Positions 40,180 to 51,169 of a stretch of 64,000 nt of DNA are shown in pieces. The position numbers and the translations under genes were made by a program. The notes below the pieces were generated by a model. The model ran no database searches and had not been told where the DNA came from. It was given only the letters and a program-made list of their open reading frames with translations. Each line of letters opens with the position of its first letter. The first letter of the stretch is position 1. Source of the stretch: Pictodentalium vernedei (taxonomy: Eukaryota; Mollusca; Scaphopoda; Dentaliida; Dentaliidae); assembly GCA_031216915.1 (NCBI GenBank), contig CM062292.1, forward strand, positions 69,738,790 to 69,802,789, read 5' to 3'.

Positions 40180-40518
40180 TAGGCCTAAAAAAGATTAAAA
40201 TCTGTTTCTCAGACTCTCCTGCATGGTCCTTTTGGTTGTCGAATGCTCTCTTTTTATAACCATCGCAAACTGACAAAAAAATAAAAATTAAATGCTAAAG
40301 CATTGCAAAGCCTTCTTGCACTCCAGAGACGAAATACGCCACCACCCACAGTAGTCTGTAGCTTATTAGGCCTAAAACACAATACAAGCCAAGAATATGA
40401 ACTTTTGATGGCAAAGAAATAATTACAAAAATAAAAATAAAATAAAAAACTGCCCGCCTGCATGCAATGTTACAAAAAAATGGCCTGAGAAACAGAAAAA
40501 CTTCTTTGTGGGGCCTTA
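40180..40518. mobile_element. MITE, TAGGCCTAAAAA family, one palindrome arm deleted
   Basis: TAGGCCTAAAAAAGATTAAA to CTTTGTGGGGCCTTA. The left arm of the central palindrome and its approach are missing compared with 13804-14203, joining AAAAATTAAATG to CTAAAGCATTGC. Confidence 0.85.
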
Positions 40519-41391
40519 GCAATACTTTGAAAATAAGATATTAGTTGCTAACAGGAGAAAAATTTGTTTGAGGGAGTCCAAAACAAAATGTGATGGACAT
40601 GTGGTGGAACACAACTATATCTGTCCAGAAAATCCGTCCTTTATATACGTGAACATTGTCATATTTTTTTTATTAAACATGAATTCATTTTATTAGGTGT
40701 TTTATTTACATACATTTTACTTTCCATGAAGATTATATTTATTAAATTATTACTTATAACTTCTTGTTGTTGTTTATCCTCGACATTTGAAAGCAGTTAA
40801 CTGAACACTTTCCCAGAGAAATATATTTACATGCCTTAAAATTTGACCCAATTCACAATGTGAATCAGTCTTGATTCTCAAGAACTTATGCGGCGACAAT
40901 CAGTTTTTAGCTCCCAAACCTGGAAATAAAGATCTTACATCATAACCTGTTAACAGGTTACGCTATATCACACGGAGGTAACCTATAGGAAAAGGGTTTT
41001 GAGATGCTTTGATGCCTTTCCTGTTCTACGTCAGTCATGCTGTTTATGCTGTAACAAAATTTTTGCCAAAATAAATAGCAGTAACTAACGTGCGATCTTG
41101 CTTTGGCAAGATCGCATGTTAGTATTTGTTATTTATTTTGCTGGAAATGCAGATAAGACATAAATAGGATGCCATTCTATTGGCATCTGGTTGCAATGCA
41201 CAACATTTGGAGTCAAGTTAGTTCCAATTGAGTGGCAAGTCTGACAGGCAAAACATTCAGGTTCGGAATTTAATTTATATTGTGTTATTTCATCATATCC
41301 TGTAGTTTGGTCGCGTATTCTGAAAATTGACATAACCTCCACTTAACCTAAATGATCATTCACGATTTATTTCCAGGCCTGAGTTCCTTTA
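40519..41391. other. Mostly unrecognised; one palindrome
   Basis: A foldback lies at about 41068-41140 (AACTAACGTGCGATCTTGC facing GCAAGATCGCATGTTAGTA, with AAAATAAATA facing TATTTATTTT). No coding. Confidence 0.5.
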
Positions 41392-41972
41392 TAGGGCTGC
41401 ACGGTATATCGATAAACCGATATATACTGGTATTCAAACCAATATCAATTGAATACCGGTGTAATTACAAAAATATCGCTTTATCTTCATCATTTATTTA
41501 ACCACAATTTAATTTTCAAGATGTCTTGAGTTTTTTAACTGTAGCCCCGAATGAATAATATTATCCCTTTATTCAAGGAATCGTCTGCTTGTGCCCTCGT
41601 AATATACAAATTCTGCAGTTGAAAAAATAATTTTAAAAAATTTCAACAAAACAATATCATGTGACCCCTCATTGAAACAAGCTCGTTGAGCTCATTCCAA
41701 TGAGAGGTCACATGATATAGTTTTGTTGAAATCTTTGGGGAAAATCTGATAAATTAATTTTGAAAATAATAAATTTTTATATCGTCTGCGTTGGGTAAAG
41801 GTTTTTCGAACCGCATCATCAAGGCATGCTAATTCGTTCCGACTGTGATGCCTCAAGTCTTGATTGTGGTACTTGTGTTCATATATCTGAACAGTTTTTG
41901 ATATGCCAGTATACCGCGGTATTTTTTTGAATACCAATATCGGTATTCAGGTTTGAATATCGTGCAGCCCTA
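41392..41972. mobile_element. hAT-type MITE with 8-bp target duplication, carrying a piggyBac-type MITE
   Basis: TAGGGCTGCACGGTATATCG at 41392 faces ATATCGTGCAGCCCTA ending 41972, with subterminal TGGTATTCAAACCAATATC facing ATACCAATATCGGTATTCA. TTCCTTTA (41384-41391) and TTCCTTAA (41973-41980) form an 8-bp duplication with one change, as expected for hAT. Confidence 0.85.
41566..41802. mobile_element. piggyBac-type MITE, nested in hAT-type MITE
   Basis: TATCCCTTTATTCAAGGAAT to CGTTGGGTAAAGG; core ATATCATGTGACCCCTCATT facing AATGAGAGGTCACATGATAT. Both TTAAs have mutated. Confidence 0.75.
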
Positions 41973-42017
41973 TTCCTTAATAATTTAGAATTTGAGAGTA
42001 CAATTATACACCCTTGT

Positions 42018-42586
42018 TATACCCCCCCACAAACAAAGTTTGGGGGGGTATATAGGAATCACCCTGTCCGTCCGTCTGTCCGTCTGTCCATCCTTGTAAG
42101 TGCAACTCCTCCTAAACCATTTGAAGAATTTTCATGAAACTTTACACAATGGAAGAACTCCATATGAAGATGTGCATGAAGCAATATAATTCCGTTCTGA
42201 CATTTCCATGGGGAGAAAATCTAACTTATACCGTCTGTCCATCCTTATAAGCGCCACTCCTCCTAAACCGTTTGAAGAATTTTCATGAAACTTTACACAA
42301 TGGAAGAACTCCATATGAAGATGTGCATGAAGCAATATAATTCCGTTCGGACATTTCCAAGGGGAGATAATCTAACTTGTACCGTCTGTCCATCCTTGTA
42401 AGCGCAACTCCTCCTAAACTGTTTGAAGAATTTTCATGAAACTTTACACAATGGAAGAACTCCATATGAAGATGTGCATGAAGCAATATAATTCCGTTCT
42501 GACATTTCCAAGGGGAGATAATCTAACTTATACATTTCAGGCGTGGGGGGGTTATCACTTTGTGAGTTTGCTCACAGTACCTCTAG
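42018..42586. mobile_element. Helitron/Helentron-like element with 151-bp tandem repeats, copy 2
   Basis: TATACCCCCCCACAAAC with inverse GTTTGGGGGGGTATA at the start. The end region has GTGGGGGGGTTAT (inverse of the start), hairpin GTGAGTTTGCTCAC and CAGTACCTCTAG (CTAG 42583-42586). T on the left and TT on the right. About three 151-bp units. Copy 1 lacks the GTGGGGGGGTTAT stretch, so this copy is more complete. Confidence 0.83.
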
Positions 42587-42819
42587 TTAGAACAGCCAGT
42601 ACATATTACATAGTGAAAAACAAACCTTACTGTGTTGCTCACCTTGTCAGTGGAGATTATATTTGTAAACATACAGATCAAAAGTGTTTGTTATAAGGGG
42701 AACACATTTTTCAAATGGGAATCTACTTTGACTGACTTCTGTGAGGGACTTGGCACCAAGGAACATTCAAGTCAAACACAATTGTTCACAATTCATGAGG
42801 GTTTGATGGACAGTTTCTT
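42587..42819. other. Nothing recognised
   Basis: An open frame (42632-42958) spans this and the next feature without any recognisable domain. Confidence 0.4.
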
Positions 42820-43345
42820 ATCAACCTACCTTACAATTGTTTACAACAGGCATGCATTACAGTGGAAGTCCCTAACTCAGAAATATACTCTCTATTTTGA
42901 TCTTTACCAATCTATTTGGGAGAGAAAGGGTGGTGCAAAAGCAACAAGAAAAAAATAGGCCAAAACTGGGTCGAGTGCTAGCGGTTCACACCCAGTAGGG
43001 GATACTCGTCTCATAGTACAAATCCACGGCTTTCGGTACCAGTGCACAGATGTATAACCAACGTGTCATTCTTTTTTCTTCCGCTATCTTAGGAAGATGT
43101 GCTTTCGTTTTCTCCGATAAAACCGTGATAACTCAACTCGTTTACACCATATTCCTGTTACTGAATTATGGATTTGCTGATCTTTTTTAATAACTGGGTT
43201 ATGTTTTTGTATATTCCCATTACATTCAACTACATTTTTTGTATTTTTAATAATATTCTCCGTGCTCGCGTGCGACTTTCGTGCATCGTGCGGTTATTGT
43301 TTTGGTTGACAGTTTATGCTATAATTTTGGATAGTGTTTTTGGAG
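42820..43345 (+). repeat. Diverged DIRS terminal-repeat-like remnant
   Basis: ATCAACCTACCTTACAATTG-TTTACAACAGGCATG resembles the DIRS left end (TCAACCTACTCACAATTG-TTTACAATTGGC). It is followed in the same order by a GCAAAAGCAACAAGAAAAAA stretch, GGGTCGAGTGCTAGC and GTAGGGGATACTC, comparable with AAAGCACGAAAAGATCGAAA, GGGTCGAGCGAGACCAGCG and ACAGGTACTCTC. I infer a solo or truncated end of another DIRS family, cut by the SINE at about 43364. Confidence 0.45.
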
Positions 43346-43363
43346 TTAGGTGTCAGTGGGGGG

Positions 43364-43633
43364 CAAACGCATTGTGTCCTTGGGCAAGACACTTCAACCC
43401 CATTGCCCACGTGGGGGCACTGTGACTAAGGCATACTAAGGCATACTGCACGTCGATGGTGCACCTGTCTTCAATCAATGCTAACCCTGCTTGTGTGGAG
43501 TAAGTATGTTGGGGAGCTGACAGTTGCTCGCCGTTGCTCTTTCCGTATACTCCAGCTTCCTCCACCCATAAAACTGTCAAGGTCATGATTAGCCATTGTG
43601 CAGAAATATGTGACCTTAAACAACAATAAATAA
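43364..43633 (+). repeat. SINE body without clear head
   Basis: GCATTGTGTCCTTGGGCAAG, GCACGTCGATGGTGCACCTG, CTTCCTCCACCCATAAAACT and a long (AAATA)n tail to about 43665. Confidence 0.85.
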
Positions 43634-43665
43634 ATAAATATATAAATAAATAGATAAATAAAGGT

Positions 43666-44038
43666 GTACAGAAAGTTTTGAAGAGAGAAAATAGTTATTT
43701 TTCATGACAGAAAATCCTGAAACAAAAGCAAGTATTATGGAACATTTTCAACATATATTGAAAACGTGGAAATATTTCACATACAAACGTGCATTGAAGT
43801 ATTGATGTGTTGCAAAACCAAGTTAATGGCTACAAGCACTGCCTCCATTGCAGAACTCAAAGAACTGCTTCTGTGCAGTCTATGGAAAATGAAGTAGAAG
43901 TCTCTTAACATCTATATGGGAAAAATATAATTAATACAATCAAGCACACATTTGTTAAAGGGTATTTACAAATGTGGATAAAGGAGTTATTTAAAATTAC
44001 TCTTGTTAAACACACGTACAGACCACAGGTGTTCGACA
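43666..44038. other. Nothing recognised
   Basis: No coding or known repeat. Confidence 0.4.
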
Positions 44039-44113
44039 TGTCATCCCCGAGTTCCAATTTGTTCTATGTGCCTACCGGCACATAGAACACATTAGAACTC
44101 CGGGGATGATGTG
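44039..44113. repeat. Palindrome
   Basis: ATCATCCCCGAGTTCCAAT with TGTTCTATGTGCC faces GGCACATAGAACA with TTAGAACTCCGGGGATGAT. It abuts the next foldback. Confidence 0.8.
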
Positions 44114-44114
44114 C

Positions 44115-44290
44115 CAAAGATCATGAAAAACGGTGTATTTGAAGGGTTTTTGACAAATTATATATTTTATGTATTTCCCCATGATATGTATATAAAAGAG
44201 CCTCTCATATATACATAATCATGGGAAAATACATAATTTGTCCAAAAAAAACCCATCCAAATACACCATTTTTCATTATCTTTAGCACAG
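44115..44290. repeat. Long foldback repeat
   Basis: AAAGATCATGAAAAACGGTG faces CACCATTTTTCATTATCTTT; inner ATGTATTTCCCCATGATATG faces CATAATCATGGGAAAATACAT in part. About 175 bp. Confidence 0.75.
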
Positions 44291-44576
44291 ATCGAAAACA
44301 TGTGGTACAGACTTGAAGATATGGCAGGTGAAAGTATTCATGGTACATTGTATTCACAACAAATTCTAAATAGATAATAAAAATATATCATTGATTCAGT
44401 TCTTGCACAACAATCATGAAGTGCGCGTGAGAAAATCATTAAAGAACTGAATGCACATTGTGAAAGGTATCCAAAGAAATTTAACTGTTGGATAGCAGAA
44501 TCAGATTTAGCATAAAAAAACATGTCAGCAAATGAAACTTCATTGAATTTTGAAAGCACATTTGCTGAAGTACAAT

Positions 44577-44935
44577 TTATTTATTTATTTATTGATGTTT
44601 AAGGTCACATATTTATGCACAATGGCTAATCATGACCGTGACAGTTTTACGGGTGGAGGAAGCCGAAGTACCCGGAGAGAACCACCGGGCAACGACGAGC
44701 AGCTGCCAGCTTCCCAACATCGTAACTCCGCACTGCTGCACAGGCGGGGTTAGATTGGTTGAAGACATGCGTACCATCGACGTGCAGTACGCCTTAGTAC
44801 ACGGCGTCATCGTGCCCCCACGCGGGCAATGGAGATTAAGTGTCTTGCCCAAGGACTCAACCGCAGGTGGGATTCGAAACGAGGACCTCTCGGCTTGCAG
44901 CCTGCACCTCTACCTACTGAGCTACCGCGCTCCCG
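44577..44935 (-). repeat. tRNA-derived SINE, full length
   Basis: Minus-strand head GGGAGCGCGGTAGCTCAGTA with B-box-like CGTTTCGAATCCC, body as at 48415-48779, tail AATAAATAAATAAA. Close to full length. Confidence 0.9.
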
Positions 44936-45003
44936 CTGAAGTACAATATCATCAAAGTCAACAGCATCAATTCAAAAGGGACATGTATACTTTTTCCCGG
45001 TAA

Positions 45004-45904
45004 AAAGCACGGTATCCGGTAAAAAGGATGGTAAGTGTATAAAAACTACGTTTTAAAGTACTAAATGTACCTCTGAATGTGAAAAGTGACAATTTAATGA
45101 AGTGTACACAATAATAAATACATGTGTATATAACGAAATAGTTCAGAGGGTCATAAAATTTCCCCGCCAAGTGGTCAGTGGGTAAAATGTGCGAAAATTT
45201 ATGTCTACCAGGATTTCATGGTTTTTATCCAATTTAACACGAAATTAAAACATATTTATACAGGTAGGTTTGTGCGAGCCAAAAAAAGACTGTAAACCAG
45301 CTGTTTCTACATGAATAAATCTAATTATATGTCGGAATTCAACAGCATGTGATTGTCAGCAGAAAATACGCTATTTCAATGCACCGGACTTCGAGTCTTG
45401 GGTGAATATTGACGAACTTGCAAAACCTCATTTATTATTGCTGCCTCCTTCCAAGATAAAACTACACGAGACACCGACACCGCTAAGTACCCAAGCTATT
45501 CGCTCCTTCGCCACGCCCAGAAATGAAAAATGAAAGGAAACTTAACTACAGTCATTGCTGAGGGTCGAAAGGGGCTTGCCCCACACCGCCCCCGCACGCC
45601 TTCGGTACGCACAAACATTTTTTCCCAAATCTGCACCTATCTTTCATTTTTTGGGTGGGTAATACAGAGTCGCGATTCCTCTTCCCATGGGGGATTTTTT
45701 GCGGCTAATCGGGTAACAGCGTTTATACCACTTTTACAATGGGAGGGGTAGGGGAGGCGAATACTGAATGACTGCTGATTTTCTCGGTATGCAAAACCTT
45801 GTACGATGGAGATTGTGGGGGGGGGGGGGGGTCGTGCTTTTATGATAAATATTTGGACAAAGGTCAAAACGTTTATGATAGAATGATAGTTATTCATTTA
45901 GTTA
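45004..45904. other. Nothing recognised
   Basis: No coding; a G12 tract near 45821. Confidence 0.4.
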
Positions 45905-46135
45905 TTGGGGGGTTTAACGACACTTCCGACAGTCAGGTTCACTTTGTGTCGGACAGTTAGGGGAAGCCAGATAGTACCACCGAGCAATGGCTAGCAAATC
46001 CCTGGCTCGCCAACGTACTAACTCCACAGAGGGAGGGTTAGCATTGGTTGAAGACAAGAGCACCATCAACGTGCAATACGCCCCAGTACACAAAGCTACC
46101 GCGCCCTAAGTGGGCAGTTGGAGAATGGTAGTTCT
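45905..46135 (-). repeat. SINE, second subfamily, head lost
   Basis: GGGTTTAACGACACTTCCGA and TTGTGTCGGACAGTT match 59020-59070; GTTAGCATTGGTTGAAGACA and ACCATCAACGTGCAATACG are the shared body. The tRNA-like head is absent. Confidence 0.75.
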
Positions 46136-46267
46136 TTCGTGTATAAAGCGATGTCCCCCGTTAGACGGATGGTTTATTCTAGACATCAAAAAATGAACAT
46201 TTAATATAAACAAACAATGATTTTGCTGAATCACTGTTAATGATGTTATAAGTGGGGGCGTACTATA

Positions 46268-47699
46268 CTACTCACAGTTTGCTAGGCACCAAATATTTGA
46301 CACATCATTGTGAAATTAGCTGGTGATATATTTGCGATATTTTTGGTGGATATGATTGAGGAATGTGTTGAGATGGTCCCCAGTGTTTACCTTAGCTCTC
46401 TTGACATGCAGACTTTTCTTGAAAGTCATGGAAAGCATATACCACTTGATTTTCATGATGTTTTCGTGTACTGTCTACATGTACATGACATGTGTAGGGT
46501 CTTCATTTCAACACAAACCCTTGCGATTTAATGATTGAATATGGCAAATGCAAATGTAAGAAGACATTTGTCTGAAGCAGAAATGTGGCGAGATGGTGGA
46601 GCAAGGGGCCTTCAAACGTCAGGTTGGTGAAGCCTTGTGTGTGCCAGTGCACCATACGGTGATTACCAGAGCCTGGGCAAGATTTCAGCAGTATGGCACA
46701 CCAGTAAGACGGCATGGTGGTGGCAGAGACAGGGCTACATCCGCAGCTGAAGACCGATTTTTGATCATTCAGGCCCGTACGAACCGCTTTGCCACAGCAA
46801 TCCAGCTTCGAAGTGACCATCAGAATGCATCCGGGGTAAATGTTTCGACGCAGACTATCCTGACTATACAGATGAGTCAAGGTACTACCTAGACCACACA
46901 GATAGGCGTTCTAGGGTATGGAGAAGACCAGGAGAGAGATTCCATGCAGCAAACATTGCTGAGCATGACCGCTATGGTGGAGGGTCAATCGTGGTCTGGG
47001 GCGGCATCAGATGGGATGGACGTACAAAGCTCTGTGTCATTGAACGTGGTACATTGACTGCACAACGGTATATTGATGAGATCCTGGATGTCAACGTCAG
47101 ATTGTATTCAGGTGCAGTGGGTGATAGATTCGTTCTGATGGACGATAATGCCCGTCCTCATGTTGCCCATGCTGTCGGGGAGTACCGACAGAGGGAGGGG
47201 TTTGAGCGTATGGACTGGCAAGCAAGATCGCCTGATCTCAATCCAATCGAACATGTCTGGAATGAGTTGCAGCTTGCAATTTCAGCACATCCAGTCCAGC
47301 CAAGAAGTGTCCAGGAGCTTGGTGCCATGTTGGTCTAAGGATGGAACAACATCCCACAAAGGACCACCAGGAACCTGATTGGGAGCATGAGAAGGCGTTG
47401 TGAAGCTGTAATTAACAGTAATGGGTCTCATACTCCATATTGAACCCATACCAGTTCGCTCAGTCAAATTTTTGGCATATTGAAAAAATTCTTCTTTTAT
47501 CAATAATATCCATTTTCCATGGTTATCGTATTCAAAAGCTAAAAAATAATGTCAAAAACAAATAAAATCTTAATTTCTTTACTTAAATCATTAAAGATAT
47601 AATTAAATAAAAATATATATACACTTTTCATTACAATATTTCAACTAAAACGTAAAACGGGTAATTGGATATATTTGGTGCTTAGCAAACTTTGAGTAG
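46268..47699 (+). mobile_element. Tc1/mariner transposon, degenerate
   Basis: CTACTCACAGTTTGCTAGGC with ACCAAATAT (46268) faces ATATTTGGTGCTTAGCAAAC and TTTGAGTAG (47699); TA at the left and CA at the right, consistent with a TA target. It contains one broken transposase. 1.43 kb. Confidence 0.9.
46541..47443 (+). pseudogene. Tc1-type transposase, broken by two frame changes and a stop
   Basis: The start ANANVRRHLSEAEMW (ATG 46541) is followed within about 60 bp by a frame change to a helix-turn-helix region (KRQVGEALCVPVHHTVI; RARFQQYGTP-like). Near 46858-46868 the middle of the protein is missing: the text jumps from the second DNA-binding domain to TDESRYYLDHTDRR, with another frame change. 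The catalytic domain then reads VVWGGIRWDGRTKL, LMDDNARPHVA and SPDLNPIEHVWNEL, so the D, D and E of the DD34E triad are present. An in-frame TAA at 47336-47338 cuts off the last 35 codons. Non-functional. Confidence 0.9.
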
Positions 47700-48095
47700 C
47701 ATGTATGCCGTGCATTATCTCAATACATAACCAGCTAATTGATACGGGAAGGTTGTTCGTGTCTTATAATCAGATTTTCCAATAACTTTAATGATAAAAC
47801 CCAACTATACAATTCGATTACACAATGTTTAAGGTGATAAACTCTTGACCCGTTGCACAACAACGAAAACTAACCGTGTGTTTTTTGTGGAAAAAACGTA
47901 AAAGAATTAATAAAAAAAACGTAAAAATGAACAAAAAAATTAACCCCCAAAAATGTAAAAAATTTATAAAAAATCGGGTTAATTAGAAAAAAAATAATAA
48001 TAAATTAATTAATCCGAATTATCGCCCCTGCGCCTTACTGCTCAGCCTGCTGCATGGATTAGGGGGAGAACGGCGCAATACATACTAATCTTAAC
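47700..48095. other. AT-rich, nothing recognised
   Basis: Includes a very A-rich stretch with AAAAAACGTAAAA repeats (47880-48000). Confidence 0.4.
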
Positions 48096-49060
48096 TATAA
48101 ACCTGACTGTCCAATATTCCAACTACATCATCAAGGCGTTTTATAGTCAACCATCACAATGCAGACAAATCAGGTTTACAACATCAATCGACTATCTTCG
48201 CGACGCCTCCCTCACCCTCACCCCGTCTCAGGGAAGGTCTGGGCCAAAACTTTTGTCGGGAAACGTAACAGGGTGGCACCGGACCACGTCAAAATTTTGA
48301 TTTTGGTTTTTCGAACCAAAAGAACGCCGCATCCTTGCATTAGAACGATCAAAAGCAGTCCACATAGGGGGCGTGTTTTCGATGGTATCTTCGTATCAAC
48401 TTTGTCGCTCATTTGGGGGCGCGGTGGCTCAGTTGGTAGAGGTGCAGGCTGCAAGCCGAGAGGTCCTCGGTTCGAATCCCACCTGCGGCAACCGCGTTGT
48501 GTCCTTGGGCAAGACACTTCACCCCGATTGCCTACATTGGGGCACGATGACGCTGTGTACTGAGGCGTACTGCACGTCGATGGTGCGCATGTCTTCAACC
48601 AATCTAACCCTGCCTGTGCTGCGGTGCAGGATGTTGGAGAGCTGACAGCTGCTCGTCGTTGCTCGGTGGTTCTCTCCGGGTACTCCGGGTACTCCGACTT
48701 CCTCCACCCGTAAAACTGTCACGGTCACGATTAGCCATTGTGGATAAGTATGTGACCTTAAACACCAATAAATAAATAATGTCGCTCATTTAGGAAAAAA
48801 TGGTTGCACGAAAGGGGGACCCGGACTTATCAGGCCTGCCATAGTTCGGTCCAATGGGACAAAAATAAACCGTCTGTCTATGAGATCCATTTCGCTTTGA
48901 TCATTTTCAGGAAATTTCATGCGCCAACAGGTGTTTGGCTGCGTACATGTTGGGGCCCTGGTGGGAGCGAGGGACCCAATAGGGGAATTTCCAATGGCCC
49001 ACACGGCCAGTCCGCCTCTACCCCGTCTCCAATTTTGTCGCCTTTTGAGCTGATTTTCTA
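48096..49060 (+). repeat. Dispersed repeat family E, copy 1, split by a SINE
   Basis: 48096-48414 and 48792-49060 line up with 52263-52910 (AAACCTGACTGTCCAATATT; CCTTCGCGACGCC-type; GGTCTGGGCCAAAA; AGTTCGGTCCAATGGGACA; GGAAATTTCATGCGCCAACA). The SINE at 48415-48779 is the only large difference. No coding domain. Confidence 0.85.
48415..48779 (+). repeat. tRNA-derived SINE, full length, with 12-bp target duplication
   Basis: Head of about 73 nt with a Pol III A box (TGGCTCAGTTGGTAGAGG) and perfect B box (GGTTCGAATCC). Body TGTGTCCTTGGGCAAGACAC to CTTCCTCCACCCGTAAAACT, tail (AATA)n. TGTCGCTCATTT at 48403-48414 is repeated at 48780-48791. The paralogous repeat at 52566-52580 shows the unoccupied site. 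The best reference copy in the window. Confidence 0.95.
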
Positions 49061-49337
49061 TATTTAACACTTCAGTCTCATTATTTTTTTTGTTGAAAAA
49101 TTGATAGTAATGAACATCGATTAATTTAGTATACCATCGAAACTTTTGACAACTTCCGTTCGTGTTACGACAATAATGCCACAATGTATATAATTTTATA
49201 TCAGTCACTCTTTTTTCGTGTGTATGTTATTGTCTGGTCAGGGTTTGGTTGATTTCTTCTGCTTCAGCCACTTTTCAATCCGAAGGCCAGTCCACGCATA
49301 GAAAAATGGATGAAGTCGAAAAAATAAACCGAAAATG

Positions 49338-49978
49338 TTAAAACCCTATACCAAACGAATCGGCCACATCCGCCCGTATAATTTACGAACTGAGCAGCTG
49401 AAAAATTTATTTTTCAAACAGTTTCAACAAAACCACATCATGTGTCCCTCATTGGAACGGACTCGTCGAGCTCGTTCCAATGAGGGATCAACTGATATGG
49501 TTTTCTTAAAATTTATAGAAAAAGTGAAGAAAAAATAATTAAAATAACAAATTTTATTATTATATACTTTATAAATAACCACATTTCTATTGGCTGGATC
49601 TAATACACGTAACCGGTACTCAAAAACCCATGTACACCGGTTTTCCAGTGAATATCAACTTTCTAAATATAGCTTTTGGAAATCCCCCTCTCTAGTTCTA
49701 TTTCAATCGACGTAATCTCTGTAACATTGTTTATTTTTATGTTATTCTGCAGATGATAACTATTTTATTGTTAAATAAAAGTATTTCTTCTCGATATAAT
49801 TGAACTTTTAATTGACAAATAGACGATTTTTTAGGACAGTTATGGACTTTTGTGGTGGTAAATATGATGTGAAATGAACCTAAAAAACTTATATTGACCT
49901 TAGGTTCATATCACATCATATTCACCACCTCAAAAGTCCATAATTGTATAATATCATATGCATTGGGTAAAGGGTTAA
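49338..49978. mobile_element. piggyBac-type MITE split by a 0.37-kb insertion
   Basis: TTAA AACCCTATACCAAACG (49338) and CATTGGGTAAAGGG TTAA (49978); core CATTGGAACGGACTCGTCGA. From about 49562 to 49945 foreign sequence lies inside, including the palindrome at 49834-49948. Confidence 0.75.
49834..49948. repeat. Palindrome inside the split MITE
   Basis: ACAGTTATGGACTTTTGTGG and ATATGATGTGAAATGAACCT face AGGTTCATATCACATCATAT and CCTCAAAAGTCCATAATTGT. Confidence 0.8.
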
Positions 49979-50270
49979 AGGTGAAATTCAGTGGAATTCA
50001 TTTGCAATATGCCGTTAAATTTGTTTACATTACAAGTTAACATATGCTAGCAATGAATGAAAATTGATTCATTCGCATGCTCTCAACTTCTTAAACTAAG
50101 TGTGTGATCATGAAGCTTGTCTATTGAAAACGCGAGATGGGAGTATGTGCCCCCTGTGCACCCCCGGAGTGTCGATAAGGGAGGAGGGCATGGTGTATTT
50201 TTCCAGTAAGGACATTTTCGTCTAGATTGGAGTCTTAGATCTCAATTTTCTCTTGCTAGACATCTGTATC

Positions 50271-50998
50271 CAGGGACGTGGCTTGAGGTTTCCGACTGGG
50301 GGTGGGGGAGGGGGTGTAGGGTAGTGAATTTCCAACCAGAGGGAGAGACCGGACCCTTCCCCGGTCCCACCCACTGGTTGGAAAGTTACTTCCGAGAAAA
50401 ATTTTGATATTGAAGCCACGAAAGGGGGCATAAAATTGATTCTAGTAACTGAAATGCCAACACATTTATGATGGAATTATCAAGTTATTAATATTTGGTA
50501 TTATTCCGGGAATTGAATATGTGCTAAACAAATGTTCAAGCTCGAGAACTTTGAGCAATTCACACTGTCCTAACATTAAATCAGATCTTATGCAGGAATG
50601 ATCAATTTTCGATGTTTCATCATTTTGTAACTGTGAATGGTGGAATTAACTCTGGATAACGATTTTACATGATGTGATTTTCTTGAAGTGCATTTCGAAG
50701 ATTTTTTATTATTACGATAAGTAAACGTACCATAGAAATCTCGTACCGATTGGCACCATGCATACTTATGAAGCTCGATATTGCGTACACTGTAGTTGTA
50801 AATAGTAATGTGCCGACTTGAAACTGAGTTGGAATTTTGGGAAGTAAGGGAGACATCAGCATCGCCAAAGAAGCTCTAAATTCCAGATAGCTGCAATTTC
50901 TAACTACTCAGGACTTGCCCTCCGAATGTCCAACCACAAGAAATTTTGGTCAGGATTGGAGGACCCCCGCACCACCCACACCCGTAGCCACGTCCCTA
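50271..50998. mobile_element. MITE with CAGGGACGTGGCT ends
   Basis: CAGGGACGTGGCTTGAGG at 50271 faces CCCGTAGCCACGTCCCTA ending 50998; next to them GGGGGTGGGGGAGG faces CCCCCGCACCACCC. No coding; target duplication not clear. Confidence 0.65.
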
Positions 50999-51169
50999 CA
51001 TGTACTTTCCCCAAAAACTAGATTTGATATTTGGACTTGGTTCACACATACAAATGGAGGTCTATAGTATCCAAATGGGACTGTTGGAATCAAGTTGGTG
51101 TACAGGTATAGTGCGTGTTAAATAAATGAGAAGTTGCGTCATGACTTCAGATGTATATTTTATTTTTTC

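Noticed and set aside
41592-41802. An exon-like open segment near the TTAA-type MITE
   Set aside because: Foldback core and MITE ends explain the sequence; no splice sites in phase with the host exons.
48416-48492. A functional tRNA gene
   Set aside because: A and B boxes are present, but the sequence continues into a SINE body, tail and target duplication; other copies share the same arrangement.
48159-48598. Overlapping 134- and 126-codon frames on both strands
   Set aside because: They span the junction between repeat family E and a SINE insertion, so cannot be an ancestral gene.
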